A stretch of DNA of 64,000 bases. It comes from Liolophura sinensis. Its lineage: Eukaryota > Mollusca > Polyplacophora > Chitonida > Chitonidae. The stretch's first letter is position 1, and every line of letters starts with the position of its first letter. Made by a program: the position numbers and the translations under genes. The stretch is from the NCBI RefSeq assembly GCF_032854445.1, contig NC_088298.1, positions 12,947,504 through 13,011,503 of the forward strand. The letters are read 5' to 3'. This document shows, in pieces, positions 38,100 to 51,760 of this stretch. Below the pieces are notes generated by a model, which was not told the origin of the DNA, searched no databases, and worked only from the letters and a program-made list of their open reading frames with translations.

Positions 38100-40060
38100 C
38101 CATTTGTATATAAAATAAAACAAGGTACCTGATACAGTCTGCTGTAAAAAGTACAATTGAACACTGACCCACATCAATAAGGTGCCAAAAGATGCGTAAT
38201 TGGGCCAGGCATATCCAGCTGTTGAAAAATTGCAAATTTCCTTGGTTTCCATGGAGTAAGAGCCGTTGCTGGGCACGTGATTATAACATAAATGATCATA
38301 CAATTGTGGCTACAGCCAAAAGTATTGGTCGGAGAGCAACGCGGTTTGCACCATTCAATTTCTCGTCACAAAATATGTCGGATTAGCCTCTTACCAACAG
38401 CAATGGAACAGCTTATCCATTTTTGGATTTTTGCCTGGTGTTTTTGCTAATTGAAATCGTCTACATTTACTATGTACCATCGCAACTGGTCATTATTATA
38501 TTCAGATTTTAATTATTAGTTATGTGCCCTTCGGTAGCCCAGAAGACGTTAAATCTTTGGGCCAAGCCCATTTAACTCACCCAGCAATTGTCTTATTTCT
38601 AAGTCGAGGACAAACTCAATGTCTTTATCTACATGTAGAAAAACCACACCATTTGTATATAAAATAAAACAAGGTACTTGATACAGTCTGCTGTAAAAAG
38701 TATAATTGAACACTGACCCACATCAATAAGGTGCCAAAAGATGCGTAATTTGGCCAGGGTTATCCAGCTGTTGAAAAATTGCAAATTTCCTTGGTTTCCA
38801 TGGAGTAAGAGCCGTTGCTGGGCACGTGATTATGACATCAATGATCATTCAATTGTCGCTACAGCCAAAAGTATTGGTCGGAGAGCAACACGGTTTGCAC
38901 CAATCAATTTCTCGTCACAAAATACGTCGGATTAGCCTCTTACCAACAGCAATGGAACAGTTTTTCCATTTTTGGATTTTTGCCTGGTCTTTTTGCTAAT
39001 CGAAATCGGTTATATTTACTATGTACCATCGCAACTGGTCATTACTATATTTAGATTTTAATTATAAGTTATGTGCCCTTCAGTAGCCCAGAAGACGTCA
39101 AATATTTGGGCCAAGCCCATTTTACTTACCCAGCAATTGTCTTACTTCTAAGTCGAAGACAAACTCAATGTCTTTATCTACATGTTGAAAAACCACACCA
39201 TTTGTATATAAAATAAATCAAGGTACTTCATACAGTCTGTTGTAAAAAGTACAATTGAACACTGACCCACATTAATAAGGTGCCAAAAGATGCGTAATTG
39301 GGCCAGGCATATCCAGCTGTTGAAAAATTGCAAATTTCCTTGGTTTCCATGGAGTAAGAATCTTTGCTGGGCACGTGATTATAACATAAATGATCATTCA
39401 ATTGTCGCTACAGCCAAAAGTATTGGTCGGAGAGCAACGCGGTTTGCACCATTAGATTTCTCGTCACAAAATACGTCGGATTAGCCTCTTACCAACAGCA
39501 ATGGAACAGTTTTTCCACTTTTGGATTTTTGCTTGGTCTTTTTGCTAATAGAAATCGGCTACATTTGCTATGTACCATCGCAACTGGTCATTACTATATT
39601 CAGATTTTAATTATAAGTTATGTGCCCTTCAGTAGCCCAGAAGACGTTAAATATTTGGGCCAAGCCCATTTTACTCACCCAGCAATTGCCTTACTTCTAA
39701 GTCGAAGACAAACTCAATGTCTTTATCTACATGTTGAAAAACCACACCATTTGTATATAAAATAAAACAAGGTACTTGATACAGTCTGCTGTAAAAAGTA
39801 CAATTGAACACTGACCCACATCAATAAGGTGCCAAAAGATGCGTAATTGGGCCAGGCATATCCAGCTGTTGAAAAATTGCAAATTTCCTTGGTTATCATG
39901 GAGTAAGGGCCGTTTCTGGGCACGTGATTATAACATAAATGATCATTCAATTGTCGCTACAGCCAAAAGTATTGGTCGGAGAGCAACACGGTTTGCACCA
40001 TTCGATTTCTCGTCACAAAATACGTCGGATTAGCCTCTTACCAACAGCATTGGAACAGTT
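38100..40060 (+). repeat. Pentamer series Y-Z-N-G, partial first copy
   Basis: Units 38192 (Y: tacaattgtggctac, gcctggtgttttt), 38741 (Z-like), 39290 (N: aagaatctttgctgg) and 39839 (G: ttggttatcatgg, agggccgtttctggg). The same order occurs at 44118-45765 and 46862-48509. Y, N and G align at one offset, 5,926 bp. Most of 38741 itself differs (ATGCGTAATTTGGCC, agggttatcc, caccaatcaattt) and instead matches the unit at 63238. Confidence 0.85.
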
Positions 40061-40386
40061 TTTCTACTTTTGGATTTTTGCCTGGTCTTTTTGCTAATAG
40101 AAAACGTCTACATTTACTATGTACCATCGCGACTGGTCCTTACTATATTCAACTTTTGATTATAAGTTATGTGCCCTTCGGTAGCCCAGAAGACGTCAAA
40201 TCTTTGGGCCAAGCCCATTTTACTACCCAGCAATTGTCTTACTTCTAAGTCAAAGACACACTCAATGTCTTTATCTACATGTAGAAAAACCACACCATTT
40301 GTATATAAAATAAAACAAGGTACTTCATACAGTCTGCTGTAAAAAGTACAATTGAACACTGACCCACATCAATAAGGTGCCAAAAG

Positions 40387-40914
40387 ATGCGTAATTGGGC
40401 CAGGCATATCCAGCTGTTGAAAAATTGCAAATTTCCTTGGTTTCTGGGCACGTGATTATAACATAAATGATCATACAATTGTCGCTACAGCCAAAAGTAT
40501 TGGTCATAGAGCAACACGGTTTGCACCATTCGATTTCTCGTCACAAAATACGTCGGATTAGCCTCTTACCAACAGCATTGGAACAGTTTTTCTACTTTTG
40601 GATTTTTACCTGGTCTTTTTGCTAATGGAAATCGTCTACATTTACTATGTACCATTGCGACTGGTCCTTACTATATTCAACTTTTGATTATAAGTTATGT
40701 GCCCTTCGGTAGCCCAGAAGACGTCAAATCTTTGGGCCAAGCCGATTTTACTACCCAGCAATTGTCTTACTTCTAAGTCAAAGACACACTCAATGTCTTT
40801 ATCTAAATGTAGAAAAACCACACCATTTGTATATAAAATAAAACAAGGTACTTCATACAGTCTGCTGTAAAAAGTACAATTGAACACTGACCCACATCAA
40901 TAAGGTGCCAAGAG
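40387..40914 (+). repeat. Satellite unit with a private 20 bp deletion, 528 bp
   Basis: The sequence reads ccttggtttctgggcacg across 40434-40451, missing the usual 20 bases between two gttt sites. The matching unit at 49057 keeps them. The deletion lies between short direct repeats, as expected for replication slippage, and postdates the 4.1 kb duplication. Confidence 0.92.
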
Positions 40915-42012
40915 ATGCGTAATTGGGCCAGGCATATCCAGCTGTTGAAAAATTGCAAATTTCCTTGGTTTCAATGGAGTAAGAGCCGTTGCTGGGCACG
41001 TGATTATAACATAAATGATCATTCAATTGTCGCTACAGCCAAAAGTATTGGTCGGAGAGCAACACGGTTTGCACCATTAGATTTCTCGTCACAAAATACG
41101 TCGGATTAGCCTCTTACCAACAGCAATGGAACAGTTTTTCTACTTTTGGATTTTTACCTGGTCTTTTTGCTAATGGAAATCGTCTACATTTACTATGTAC
41201 CATCGCGACTGGTCATTACTATATTCAGATTTTAATTATAAGTTATGTGCCCTTCGGTAGCCCAGAAGACGTCAAATCTTTGGGCCAAGACCATTTAACT
41301 CACCCAGCAATTGTCTTACTTCTAAGTCGAAGACAAACTCAATGTCTTTATCTACATGTAGAAAAACCAAACCATTTGTATATAAAATAAATCAAGGTAC
41401 TTGATACAGTCTGCTGTAAAGAGTACAATTGAACACTGACCCACATCAATAAGGTGCCAAAAGATGCGTAATTGGGCCAGGCATATCCAGCTGTTGAAAA
41501 ATTGCAAATTTCCTTGGTTTCCGTGGAGTAAGAGCCGCTGCTGGGCACTTGATTATAACATAAATAATTATTCAATTGTCGCTACAGCCAAAAGTATTGG
41601 TCGGAGAGCAACACGGTTTGCACCATTAGATTTCTCGTCACAAAATACGTCGGATTAGCCTCTTACCAACAGCAATGGAACAGTTTTTCCACTTTTGGAT
41701 TTTTGCCTGGTCTTTTTGCTAATTGAATTTGGCTACATTTACTATGTACCATCGCAACTGGTCATTACTATATTCAGATTTTAATTATAAGTTATGTGCC
41801 CTTCAGTAGCCCCGAAGACGTCAAATATTTGGGCTAAGCCCATTTTACTTACCCAGCAATTGTCTTACTTCTAAGTCGAAGACAAACTCAATGTCTTTAT
41901 CTACATGTAGAAAAAACAAACCATTTGTATATAAAATAAAACAAGGTACTTGATACAGTATGCTGTAAAAAGTACAATTGAACACTGACCCACATCAATA
42001 AGGTGCCAAAAG

Positions 42013-42472
42013 ATGCGTAATTGGGCCAGGCATATCCAGCTGTTGAAAAATTGCAAATTTCCTTGGTTTCCGTGGAGTAAGAGCCGTTGCTGGGCACGTA
42101 ATTATGACATCAATGATCATACAATTGTCGCTACAGCCAAAAGTATTGGTCGGAGAGCAACGCGGTTTGCACCATTCGATTTCTCGTCACAAAATACGTC
42201 GGATTAGCCTCTTACCAATAGCAATGGAACAGCTTATCCACTTTTGGATTTTTGCCTGGTCTTTTTGCTAATTGAAATCGTCTACATTTACTATGTACCA
42301 TCGCAACTGGTCATTATTATATTCAGATTTTAATTATAAGTTATGTGCCCTTCGGTAGCCCAGATGTAGAAAAAACCACACCATTTCTATATAAAGTAAC
42401 ACACGGTACTTGATACAGTCTGCTGTAAAAAGTATAATTGAACACTGACCCACATCAATAAGGTGCCAAGAG
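42013..42472 (+). repeat. Deleted satellite unit, 460 bp
   Basis: About 90 bp are missing between gtagcccaga and tgtagaaaa, joined at 42364-42365. The segment containing gacgtcaaat, the gcccatttt hairpin and agacaaactcaatgtc is gone. The same junction is found at 51054-51055, so the deletion predates the block duplication and marks it. Confidence 0.94.
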
Positions 42473-43020
42473 ATGCGTAATTGGGCCAGGCATATCCAGC
42501 TGTTGAAAAATTGCAAATTTCCTTGGTTTCCATGGAGTAAGAGTCGTTGCTGGGCACGTGATTATAACATAAATGATCATTCAATTGTCGCTACAGCCAA
42601 AAGTATTGGTCGGAGAGCAACACGGTTCGCACCATTCAATTTCTCGTCACAAAATACGTCGGATTAGCCTCTTACCAACAGCATTGGAACAGTTTTTCTA
42701 CTTTTGGATTTTTGCCTGGTATTTTTGCTAATGAAAATCGTCTACATCTACTATGAACCATCGCGACTGGTCATTACTATGTTCAACTTTTGATTATAAG
42801 TTATGTGCCCTTCGGTAGCCCAGAAGACGTCAAATCTTTGGGCTAAGCCCATTTTACTACCCAGCAATTGTCTTACTTCTAAGTCGAAGACAAACTCAAT
42901 GTCTTTATCTACATGTTGAAAAACCACACCATTTGTATATAAAATCAATGAAGGTACTTCATACAGTCTGTTCTAAAAACTACAATTGAACACTGACCCA
43001 CATCAATAAGGTGCCAAAAG

Positions 43021-43568
43021 ATGCGTAATTGGGCCAGGCATATCCAGCTGTTGAAAAATTGCAAATTTCCTTGGTTTCCATGGAGTAAGAGTCGTTGCTG
43101 GGCACGTGATTATAACATAAATGATCATTCAATTGTCGCTACAGCCAAAAGTATTGGTCGGAGAGCAACGCGGTTTGCACCATTCGATTTCTCGTCACAA
43201 AATACGTCGGATTAGCCTCTTACCAACAGCATTGGAACAGCTTATCTACTTTTGGATTTTTGCCTGGTCTTTTTGCTAATTGAAATCGTCTACATTTACT
43301 ATGTACCATCGCAACTGGTCATTATTATATTCAGATTTTAATTATAAGTTATGTGCCCTTCGGTAGCCCAGAAGACGTCAAATCTTTGGGCCAAGCCGAA
43401 TTTACTACCCAGGAATTGTCTTACTTCTAAGTCGAAGACAAACTCAATGTCTTTATCTACATGTTGAAAAACCACACCATTTGTATATAAAATAAGTCAA
43501 GGTACTTCATACAGTCTGTTCTAAAAAGTACAATTGAACACTGACCCACATCAATAAGGTGCCAAAAG
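43021..43568 (+). repeat. Chimeric unit between the 4.1 kb block and the pentamer
   Basis: The 5' end belongs to the duplicated 4.1 kb block (match to 51711 ends near 43.07 kb). The part from 43230 on (agcttatctac, gccgaattt, aaataagtcaagg) is the left end of the pentamer and recurs from 45975. Two breakpoints therefore lie within one 548 bp unit. Confidence 0.75.
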
Positions 43569-46500
43569 ATGCGTAATTGGGCCAGGCATATCCAGCTGTT
43601 GAAAAATTGCAAATTTCCTTGGTTTCCATGGAGTAAGAGTCGTTGGTGGGCACGTGATTATAACATAAATGATCATTCAATTGTCGCTACAGCCAAAAGT
43701 ATTGGTCGGAGAGCAACACGGTTTGCACCATTAGATTTCTCGTCACAAAATACGTCGGATTAGCCTCTTACCAACAGCAATGGAACAGTTTTTCCACTTT
43801 TGGATTTTTGCCTGGTCTTTTTGCTAATCGAAATCGGCTACATTTACTATGTACCATCGCGTCTGGTCATTACTATATTCAACTTTTGATTAAAAGTTAT
43901 GTGCCCTTCGGTAGCCCAGAAGACGTCAAATCTTTAGGCCAAGACCATTTAACTCACCCAGCAATTGTCTTACTTCTAAGTCGAAGACAAACTCAATGTC
44001 TTTATCTACATGTAGAAAAACCACACCATTTGTATATAAAATAAAACAAGGTACCTGATACAGTCTGCTGTAAAAAGTACAATTGAACACTGACCCACAT
44101 CAATAAGGTGCCAAAAGATGCGTAATTGGGCCAGGCATATCCAGCTGTTGAAAAATTGCAAATTTCCTTGGTTTCCATGGAGTAAGAGCCGTTGCTGGGC
44201 ACGTGATTATAACATAAATGATCATACAATTGTGGCTACAGCCAAAAGTATTGGTCGGAGAGCAACGCGGTTTGCACCATTCAATTTCTCGTCACAAAAT
44301 ATGTCGGATTAGCCTCTTACCAACAGCAATGGAACAGCTTATCCATTTTTGGATTTTTGCCTGGTGTTTTTGCTAATTGAAATCGTCTACATTTACTATG
44401 TACCATCGCAACTGGTCATTATTATATTCAGATTTTAATTATTAGTTATGTGCCCTTTGGTAGCCCACAAGGCGTCAAATCTTTGGGCCAAGCCCATTTT
44501 ACTCACCCAGCAATTGCCTTACTTCTAAGTGGAAGACAAACTCAATGTCTTTATCTACATGTTGAAAAACCAAACCATTTGTATATAAAATAAAACAAGG
44601 TACTTCATGCAGTCTGCTGTAAAAAGTACAATTGAACACTGACCAACATCAATAAGGTGCCAAAAGATGCGTAATTGGGCCAGGCATATCCAGCTGTTGA
44701 AAAATTGCAAATTTCCTTGGTTTCCATGGAGTAAGAGCCGTTGCTGGGCACGTGATTATGACATAAATGATCATACAATTGTCGCTACAGCCAAAAGTAT
44801 TTGTCGGAGAGCAACGCAGTTTGCACCATTCAATTTCTCGTCACAAAATATGTCGGATTAGCCTCTTACCAACAGCAATGGAACAGTTTTTCCATTTTTG
44901 GATTTTTGCCTGGTCTTTTTGCTAATCGAAATCGGTTATATTTACTATGTACCATCGCAACTGGTCATTACTATATTTAGATTTTAATTATAAGTTATGT
45001 GCCCTTCAGTAGCCCAGAAGACGTCAAATATTTGGGCCAAGCCCATTTTACTTACCCAGCAATTGTCTTACTTCTAAGTCGAAGACAAACTCAATGTCTT
45101 TATCTACATGTTGAAAAACCACACCATTTGTATATAAAATAAATCAAGGTACTTCATACAGTCTGTTGTAAAAAGTACAATTGAACACTGACCCACATTA
45201 ATAAGGTGCCAAAAGATGCGTAATTGGGCCAGGCATATCCAGCTGTTGAAAAATTGCAAATTTCCTTGGTTTCCATGGAGTAAGAATCTTTGCTGGGCAC
45301 GTGATTATAACATAAATGATCATTCAATTGTCGCTACAGCCAAAAGTATTGGTCGGAGAGCAACGCGGTTTGCACCATTAGATTTCTCGTCACAAAATAC
45401 GTCGGATTAGCCTCTTACCAACAGCAATGGAACAGTTTTTCCACTTTTGGATTTTTGCCTGGTTTTTTTGCTAATTGAAATCGGCTACATTTGCTATGTA
45501 CCATCGCAACTGGTCATTACTATATTCAGATTTTAATTATAAGTTATGTGCCCTTCAGTAGCCCAGAAGACGTTAAATATTTGGGCCAAGCCCATTTTAC
45601 TCACCCAGCAATTGCCTTACTTCTAAGTCGAAGACAAACTCAATGTCTTTATCTACATGTTGAAAAACCACACCATTTGTATATAAAATAAAACAAGGTA
45701 CTTGATACAGTCTGCTGTAAAAAGTACAATTGAACACTGACCCACATCAATAAGGTGCCAAAAGATGCGTAATTGGGCCAGGCATATCCAGCTGTTGAAA
45801 AATTGCAAATTTCCTTGGTTATCATGGAGTAAGGGCCGTTTCTGGGCACGTGATTATAACATAAATGATCATTCAATTGTCGCTACAGCCAAAAGTATTG
45901 GTCGGAGAGCAACACGGTTTGCACCATTCGATTTCTCGTCACAAAATACGTCGGATTAGCCTCTTACCAACAGCATTGGAACAGCTTATCCACTTTTGGA
46001 TTTTTGCCTGGTCTTTTTGCTAATTGAAATCGTCTACATTTACTATGTACCATCGCAACTGGTCATTATTATATTCAGATTTTAATTATAAGTTATGTGC
46101 CCTTCGGTAGCCCAGAAGACGTCAAATCTTTGGGCCAAGCCGAATTTACTACCCAGGAATTCTCTTACTTCTAAGTCGAAGACAAACTCAATGTCTTTAT
46201 CTACATGTTGAAAAACCACACCATTTGTATATAAAATAAGTCAAGGTACTTCATACAGTCTGTTCTAAAAAGTACAATTGAACACTGACCCACATCAATA
46301 AGGTGCCAAAAGATGCGTAATTGGGCCAGGCATATCCAGCTGTTGAAAAATTGCAAATTTCCTTGGTTTCCATGGAGTAAGAGTCGTTGGTGGGCACGTG
46401 ATTATAACATAAATGATCATTCAATTGTCGCTACAGCCAAAAGTATTGGTCGGAGAGCAACACGGTTTGCACCATTAGATTTCTCGTCACAAAATACGTC

Positions 46501-48720
46501 GGATTAGCCTCTTACCAACAGCAATGGAACAGTTTTTCCACTTTTGGATTTTTGCCTGGTCTTTTTGCTAATCGAAATCGGCTACATTTACTATGTACCA
46601 TCGCGTCTGGTCATTACTATATTCAACTTTTGATTATAAGTTATGTGCCCTTCGGTAGCCCAGAAGACGTCAAATCTTTAGGCCAAGACCATTTAACTCA
46701 CCCAGCAATTGTCTTACTTCTAAGTCGAAGACAAACTCAATGTCTTTATCTACATGTAGAAAAACCACACCATTTGTATATAAAATAAAACAAGGTACTT
46801 CATACAGTCTGCTGTAAAAAGTACAATTGAACACTGACCCACATCAATAAGGTGCCAAAAGATGCGTAATTGGGCCAGGCATATCCAGCTGTTGAAAAAT
46901 TGCAAATTTCCTTGGTTTCCATGGAGTAAGAGCCGTTGCTGGGCACGTGATTATAACATAAATGATCATACAATTGTGGCTACAGCCAAAAGTATTGGTC
47001 GGAGAGCAACGCGGTTTGCACCATTCAATTTCTCGTCACAAAATATGTCGGATTAGCCTCTTACCAACAGCAATGGAACAGCTTATCCATTTTTGGATTT
47101 TTGCCTGGTGTTTTTGCTAATTGAAATCGTCTACATTTACTATGTACCATCGCAACTGGTCATTATTATATTCAGATTTTAATTATTAGTTATGTGCCCT
47201 TTGGTAGCCCACAAGGCGTCAAATCTTTGGGCCAAACCCATTTTACTCACCCAGCAATTGCCTTACTTCTAAGTGGAAGACAAACTCAATGTCTTTATCT
47301 ACATGTTGAAAAACCAAACCATTTGTATATAAAATAAAACAAGGTACTTCATGCAGTCTGCTGTAAAAAGTACAATTGAACACTGACCAACATCAATAAG
47401 GTGCCAAAAGATGCGTAATTGGGCCAGGCATATCCAGCTGTTGAAAAATTGCAAATTTCCTTGGTTTCCATGGAGTAAGAGCCGTTGCTGGGCACGTGAT
47501 TATCACATAAATGATCATACAATTGTCGCTACAGCCAAAAGTATTTGTCGGAGAGCAACGCAGTTTGCACCATTCAATTTCTCGTCACAAAATATGTCGG
47601 ATTAGCCTCTTACCAACAGCAATGGAACAGTTTTTCCATTTTTGGATTTTTGCCTGGTCTTTTTGCTAATCGAAATCGGTTATATTTACTATGTACCATC
47701 GCAACTGGTCATTACTATATTTAGATTTTAATTATAAGTTATGTGCCCTTCAGTAGCCCAGAAGACGTCAAATATTTGGGCCAAGCCCATTTTACTTACC
47801 CAGCAATTGTCTTACTTCTAAGTCGAAGACAAACTCAATGTCTTTATCTACATGTTGAAAAACCACACCATTTGTATATAAAATAAATCAAGGTACTTCA
47901 TACAGTCTGTTGTAAAAAGTACAATTGAACACTGACCCACATTAATAAGGTGCCAAAAGATGCGTAATTGGGCCAGGCATATCCAGCTGTTGAAAAATTG
48001 CAAATTTCCTTGGTTTCCATGGAGTAAGAATCTTTGCTGGGCACGTGATTATAACATAAATGATCATTCAATTGTCGCTACAGCCAAAAGTATTGGTCGG
48101 AGAGCAACGCGGTTTGCACCATTAGATTTCTCGTCACAAAATACGTCGGATTAGCCTCTTACCAACAGCAATGGAACAGTTTTTCCACTTTTGGATTTTT
48201 GCCTGGTCTTTTTGCTAATTGAAATCGGCTACATTTGCTATGTACCATCGCAACTGGTCATTACTATATTCAGATTTTAATTATAAGTTATGTGCCCTTC
48301 AGTAGCCCAGAAGACGTTAAATATTTGGGCCAAGCCCATTTTACTCACCCAGCAATTGCCTTACTTCTAAGTCGAAGACAAACTCAATGTCTTTATCTAC
48401 ATGTTGAAAAACCACACCATTTGTATATAAAATAAAACAAGGTACTTGATACAGTCTGCTGTAAAAAGTACAACTGAACACTGACCCACATCAATAAGGT
48501 GCCAAAAGATGCGTAATTGGGCCAGGCATATCCAGCTGTTGAAAAATTGCAAATTTCCTTGGTTATCATGGAGTAAGGGCCGTTTCTGGGCACGTGATTA
48601 TAACATAAATGATCATTCAATTGTCGCTACAGCCAAAAGTATTGGTCGGAGAGCAACACGGTTTGCACCATTCGATTTCTCGTCACAAAATACGTCGGAT
48701 TAGCCTCTTACCAACAGCAT
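43230..48720 (+). repeat. Pentamer X-Y-Z-N-G tandem duplication, 2,744 bp offset
   Basis: Copy one is about 43.23-45.97 kb (units 43569, 44118, 44667, 45216, 45765). Copy two is about 45.97-48.72 kb (46313, 46862, 47411, 47960, 48509). All five starts are exactly 2,744 bp apart. X has agtcgttggtggg and catcgcgtctgg. Z has agtatttgtcgg and caacgcagtttg. N and G are as at 39290 and 39839. Also shared are gccgaatttactacccagg and tctgttctaaaaag. Only a handful of differences are visible, for example gattaaaag at 43891 against gattataag. Confidence 0.94.
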
Positions 48721-51700
48721 TGGAACAGTTTTTCTACTTTTGGATTTTTGCCTGGTCTTTTTGCTAATAGAAAACGTCTACATTTACTATGTACCATCGC
48801 GACTGGTCAATACTATATTCAACTTTTGATTATAAGTTATGTGCCCTTCGGTAGCCCAGAAGACGTCAAATCTTTGGGCCAAGCCCATTTTACTACCCAG
48901 CAATTGTCTTACTTCTAAGTCAAAGACACACTCAATGTCTTTATCTACATGTAGAAAAACAACACCATTTGTATATAAAACAAAACAAGGTACTTCATAC
49001 AGTCTGCTGTAAAAAGTACAATTGAACACTGACCCACATCAATAAGGTGCCAAAAGATGCGTAATTGGGCCAGGCATATCCAGCTGTTGAAAAATTGCAA
49101 ATTTCCTTGGTTTCCATGGAGTAAGAGTCGTTTCTGGGCACGTGATTATAACATAAATGATCATACAATTGTCGCTACAGCTAAAAGTATTGGTCATAGA
49201 GCAACACGGTTTGCACCATTCGATTTCTCGTCACAAAATACGTCGGATTAGCCTCTTACCAACAGCATTGGAACAGTTTTTTCTACTTTTGGATTTTTAC
49301 CTGGTCTTTTTGCTAATGGAAATCGTCTACATTTACTATGTACCATTGCGACTGGTCCTTACTATATTCAACTTTTAATTATAAGTTATGTGCCCTTCGG
49401 TAGCCCAGAAGACGTCAAATCTTTGGGCCAAGCCGATTTTACTACCCAGCAATTGTCTTACTTCTAAGTCAAAGACACACTCAATGTCTTTATCTAAATG
49501 TAGAAAAACCACACCATTTGTATATAAAATAAAACAAGGTACTTCATACAGTCTGCTGTAAAAATTACAATTGAACACTGACCCACATCAATAAGGTGCC
49601 AAGAGATGCGTAATTGGGCCAGGCATATCCAGCTGTTAAAAAATTGCAAATTTCCTTGGTTTCAATGGAGTAAGAGCCGTTGCTGGGCACGTGATTATAA
49701 CATAAATGATCATTCAATTGTCGCTACAGCCAAAAGTATTGGTCGGAGAGCAACACGGTTTGCACCATTAGATTTCTCGTCACAAAATACGTCGGATTAG
49801 CCTCTTACCAACAGCAATGGAACAGTTTTTCTACTTTTGGATTTTTACCTGGTCTTTTTGCTAATGGAAATCGTCTACATTTACTATGTACCATCGCGAC
49901 TGGTCATTACTATATTCAGATTTTAATTATAAGTTATGTGCCCTTCGGTAGCCCAGAAGACGTCAAATCTTTGGGCCAAGACCATTTAACTCACCCAGCA
50001 ATTGTCTTACTTCTAAGTCGAAGACAAACTCAATGTCTTTATCTACATGTAGAAAAACCAAACCATTTGTATATAAAATAAATCAAGGTACTTGATACAG
50101 TCTGCTGTAAAGAGTACAATTGAACACTGACCCACATCAATAAGGTGCCAAAAGATGCGTAATTGGGCCAGGCATATCCAGCTGTTGAAAAATTGCAAAT
50201 TTCCTTGGTTTCCGTGGAGTAAGAGCCGCTGCTGGGCACGTGATTATAACATAAATAATTATTCAATTGTCGCTACAGCCAAAAGTATTGGTCGGAGAGC
50301 AACACGGTTTGCACCATTAGATTTCTCGTCACAAAATACGTCGGATTAGCCTCTTACCAACAGCAATGGAACAGTTTTTCCACTTTTGGATTTTTGCCTG
50401 GTCTTTTTGCTAATTGAATTTGGCTACATTTACTATGTACCATCGCAACTGGTCATTACTATATTCAGATTTTAATTATAAGTTATGTGCCCTTCAGTAG
50501 CCCAGAAGACGTCAAATATTTGGGCTAAGCCCATTTTACTTACCCAGCAATTGTCTTACTTCTAAGTCGAAGACAAACTCAATGTCTTTATCTACATGTA
50601 GAAAAAACAAACCATTTGTATATAAAATAAAACAAGGTACTTGATACAGTATGCTGTAAAAAGTACAATTGAACACTGACCCACATCAATAAGGTGCCAA
50701 AAGATGCGTAATTGGGCCAGGCATATCCAGCTGTTGAAAAATTGCAAATTTCCTTGGTTTCCGTGGAGTAAGAGCCGTTGCTGGGCACGTGATTATGACA
50801 TCAATGATCATACAATTGTCGCTACAGCCAAAAGTATTGGTCGGAGAGCAACGCGGTTTGCACCATTCGATTTCTCGTCACAAAATGCGTCGGATTAGCC
50901 TCTTACCAATAGCAATGGAACAGCTTATCCACTTTTGGATTTTTGCCTGGTCTTTTTGCTAATTGAAATCGTCTACATTTACTATGTACCATCGCAACTG
51001 GTCATTATTATATTCAGATTTTAATTATAAGTTATGTGCCCTTCGGTAGCCTAGATGTAGAAAAACCACACCATTTGTATATAAAGTAACACACGGTACT
51101 TGATACAGTCTGCTGTAAAAAGTATAATTGAACACTGACCCACATCAATAAGGTGCCAAGAGATGCGTAATTGGGCCAGGCATATCCAGCTGTTGAAAAA
51201 TTGCAAATTTCCTTGGTTTCCATGGAGTAAGAGTCGTTGCTGGGCACGTGATTATAACATAAATGATCATTCAATTGTCGCTACAGCCAAAAGTATTGGT
51301 CGGAGAGCAACACGGTTCGCACCATTCAATTTCTCGTCACAAAATACGTCGGATTAGCCTCTTACCAACAGCATTGGAACAGTTTTTCTACTTTTGGATT
51401 TTTGCCTGGTCTTTTTGCTAATGAAAATCGTCTACATCTACTATGAACCATCGCGACTGGTCATTACTATATTCAACTTTTGATTATAAGTTATGTGCCC
51501 TTCGGTAGCCCAGAAGACGTCAAATCTTTGGGCCAAGCCCATTTTACTACCCAGCAATTGTCTTACTTCTAAGTCGAAGACAAACTCAATGTCTTTATTT
51601 ACATGTTGAAAAACCACACCATTTGTATATAAAATCAATGAAGGTACTTCATACAGTCTGTTCTAAAAAGTACAATTGAACACTGACCCACATCAATAAG

Positions 51701-51760
51701 GTGCCAAAAGATGCGTAATTGGGCCAGGCATATCCAGCTGTTGAAAAATTGCAAATTTCC
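47610..51760 (+). repeat. 4.1 kb duplicated block, right copy
   Basis: Units start at 47960, 48509, 49057, 49606, 50155, 50704 (459 bp) and 51163. It partners the block at 38.94-43.07 kb. Private differences include gtcaatactatattc (48806), taaaacaaaacaagg, caacagctaaaag-type changes near 49.18 kb, an extra T in gttttttctac (49274) and aaaattacaattg (49561). Its left part is shared with the second pentamer copy, so the N and G units here belong to both patterns. Confidence 0.9.
50704..51162 (+). repeat. Deleted satellite unit, 459 bp
   Basis: Same 90 bp deletion junction as at 42364. It differs by one A in the run after tgtag and by ctaga for cccaga on the left side. It serves as a shared marker for the right copy of the 4.1 kb block. 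Confidence 0.93.

Larger units (their letters stand above)
38940..43070 (+). repeat. 4.1 kb duplicated block, left copy
   Basis: Matches about 47.61-51.76 kb at an offset of 8,670 bp on the left and 8,690-8,691 bp on the right of a private 20 bp deletion. Units start at 39290, 39839, 40387, 40915, 41464, 42013 and 42473. Shared rare variants include aatagaaaacgtc (40096, 48766), tattggtcataga, gccgattttac, aagtgcc-type ccaagagatgcg, taaagagtac, aataattattc, attgaatttggc and aaaatcaatgaagg. Similarity ends near 38.94 and 43.07 kb, both inside units. Confidence 0.9.
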
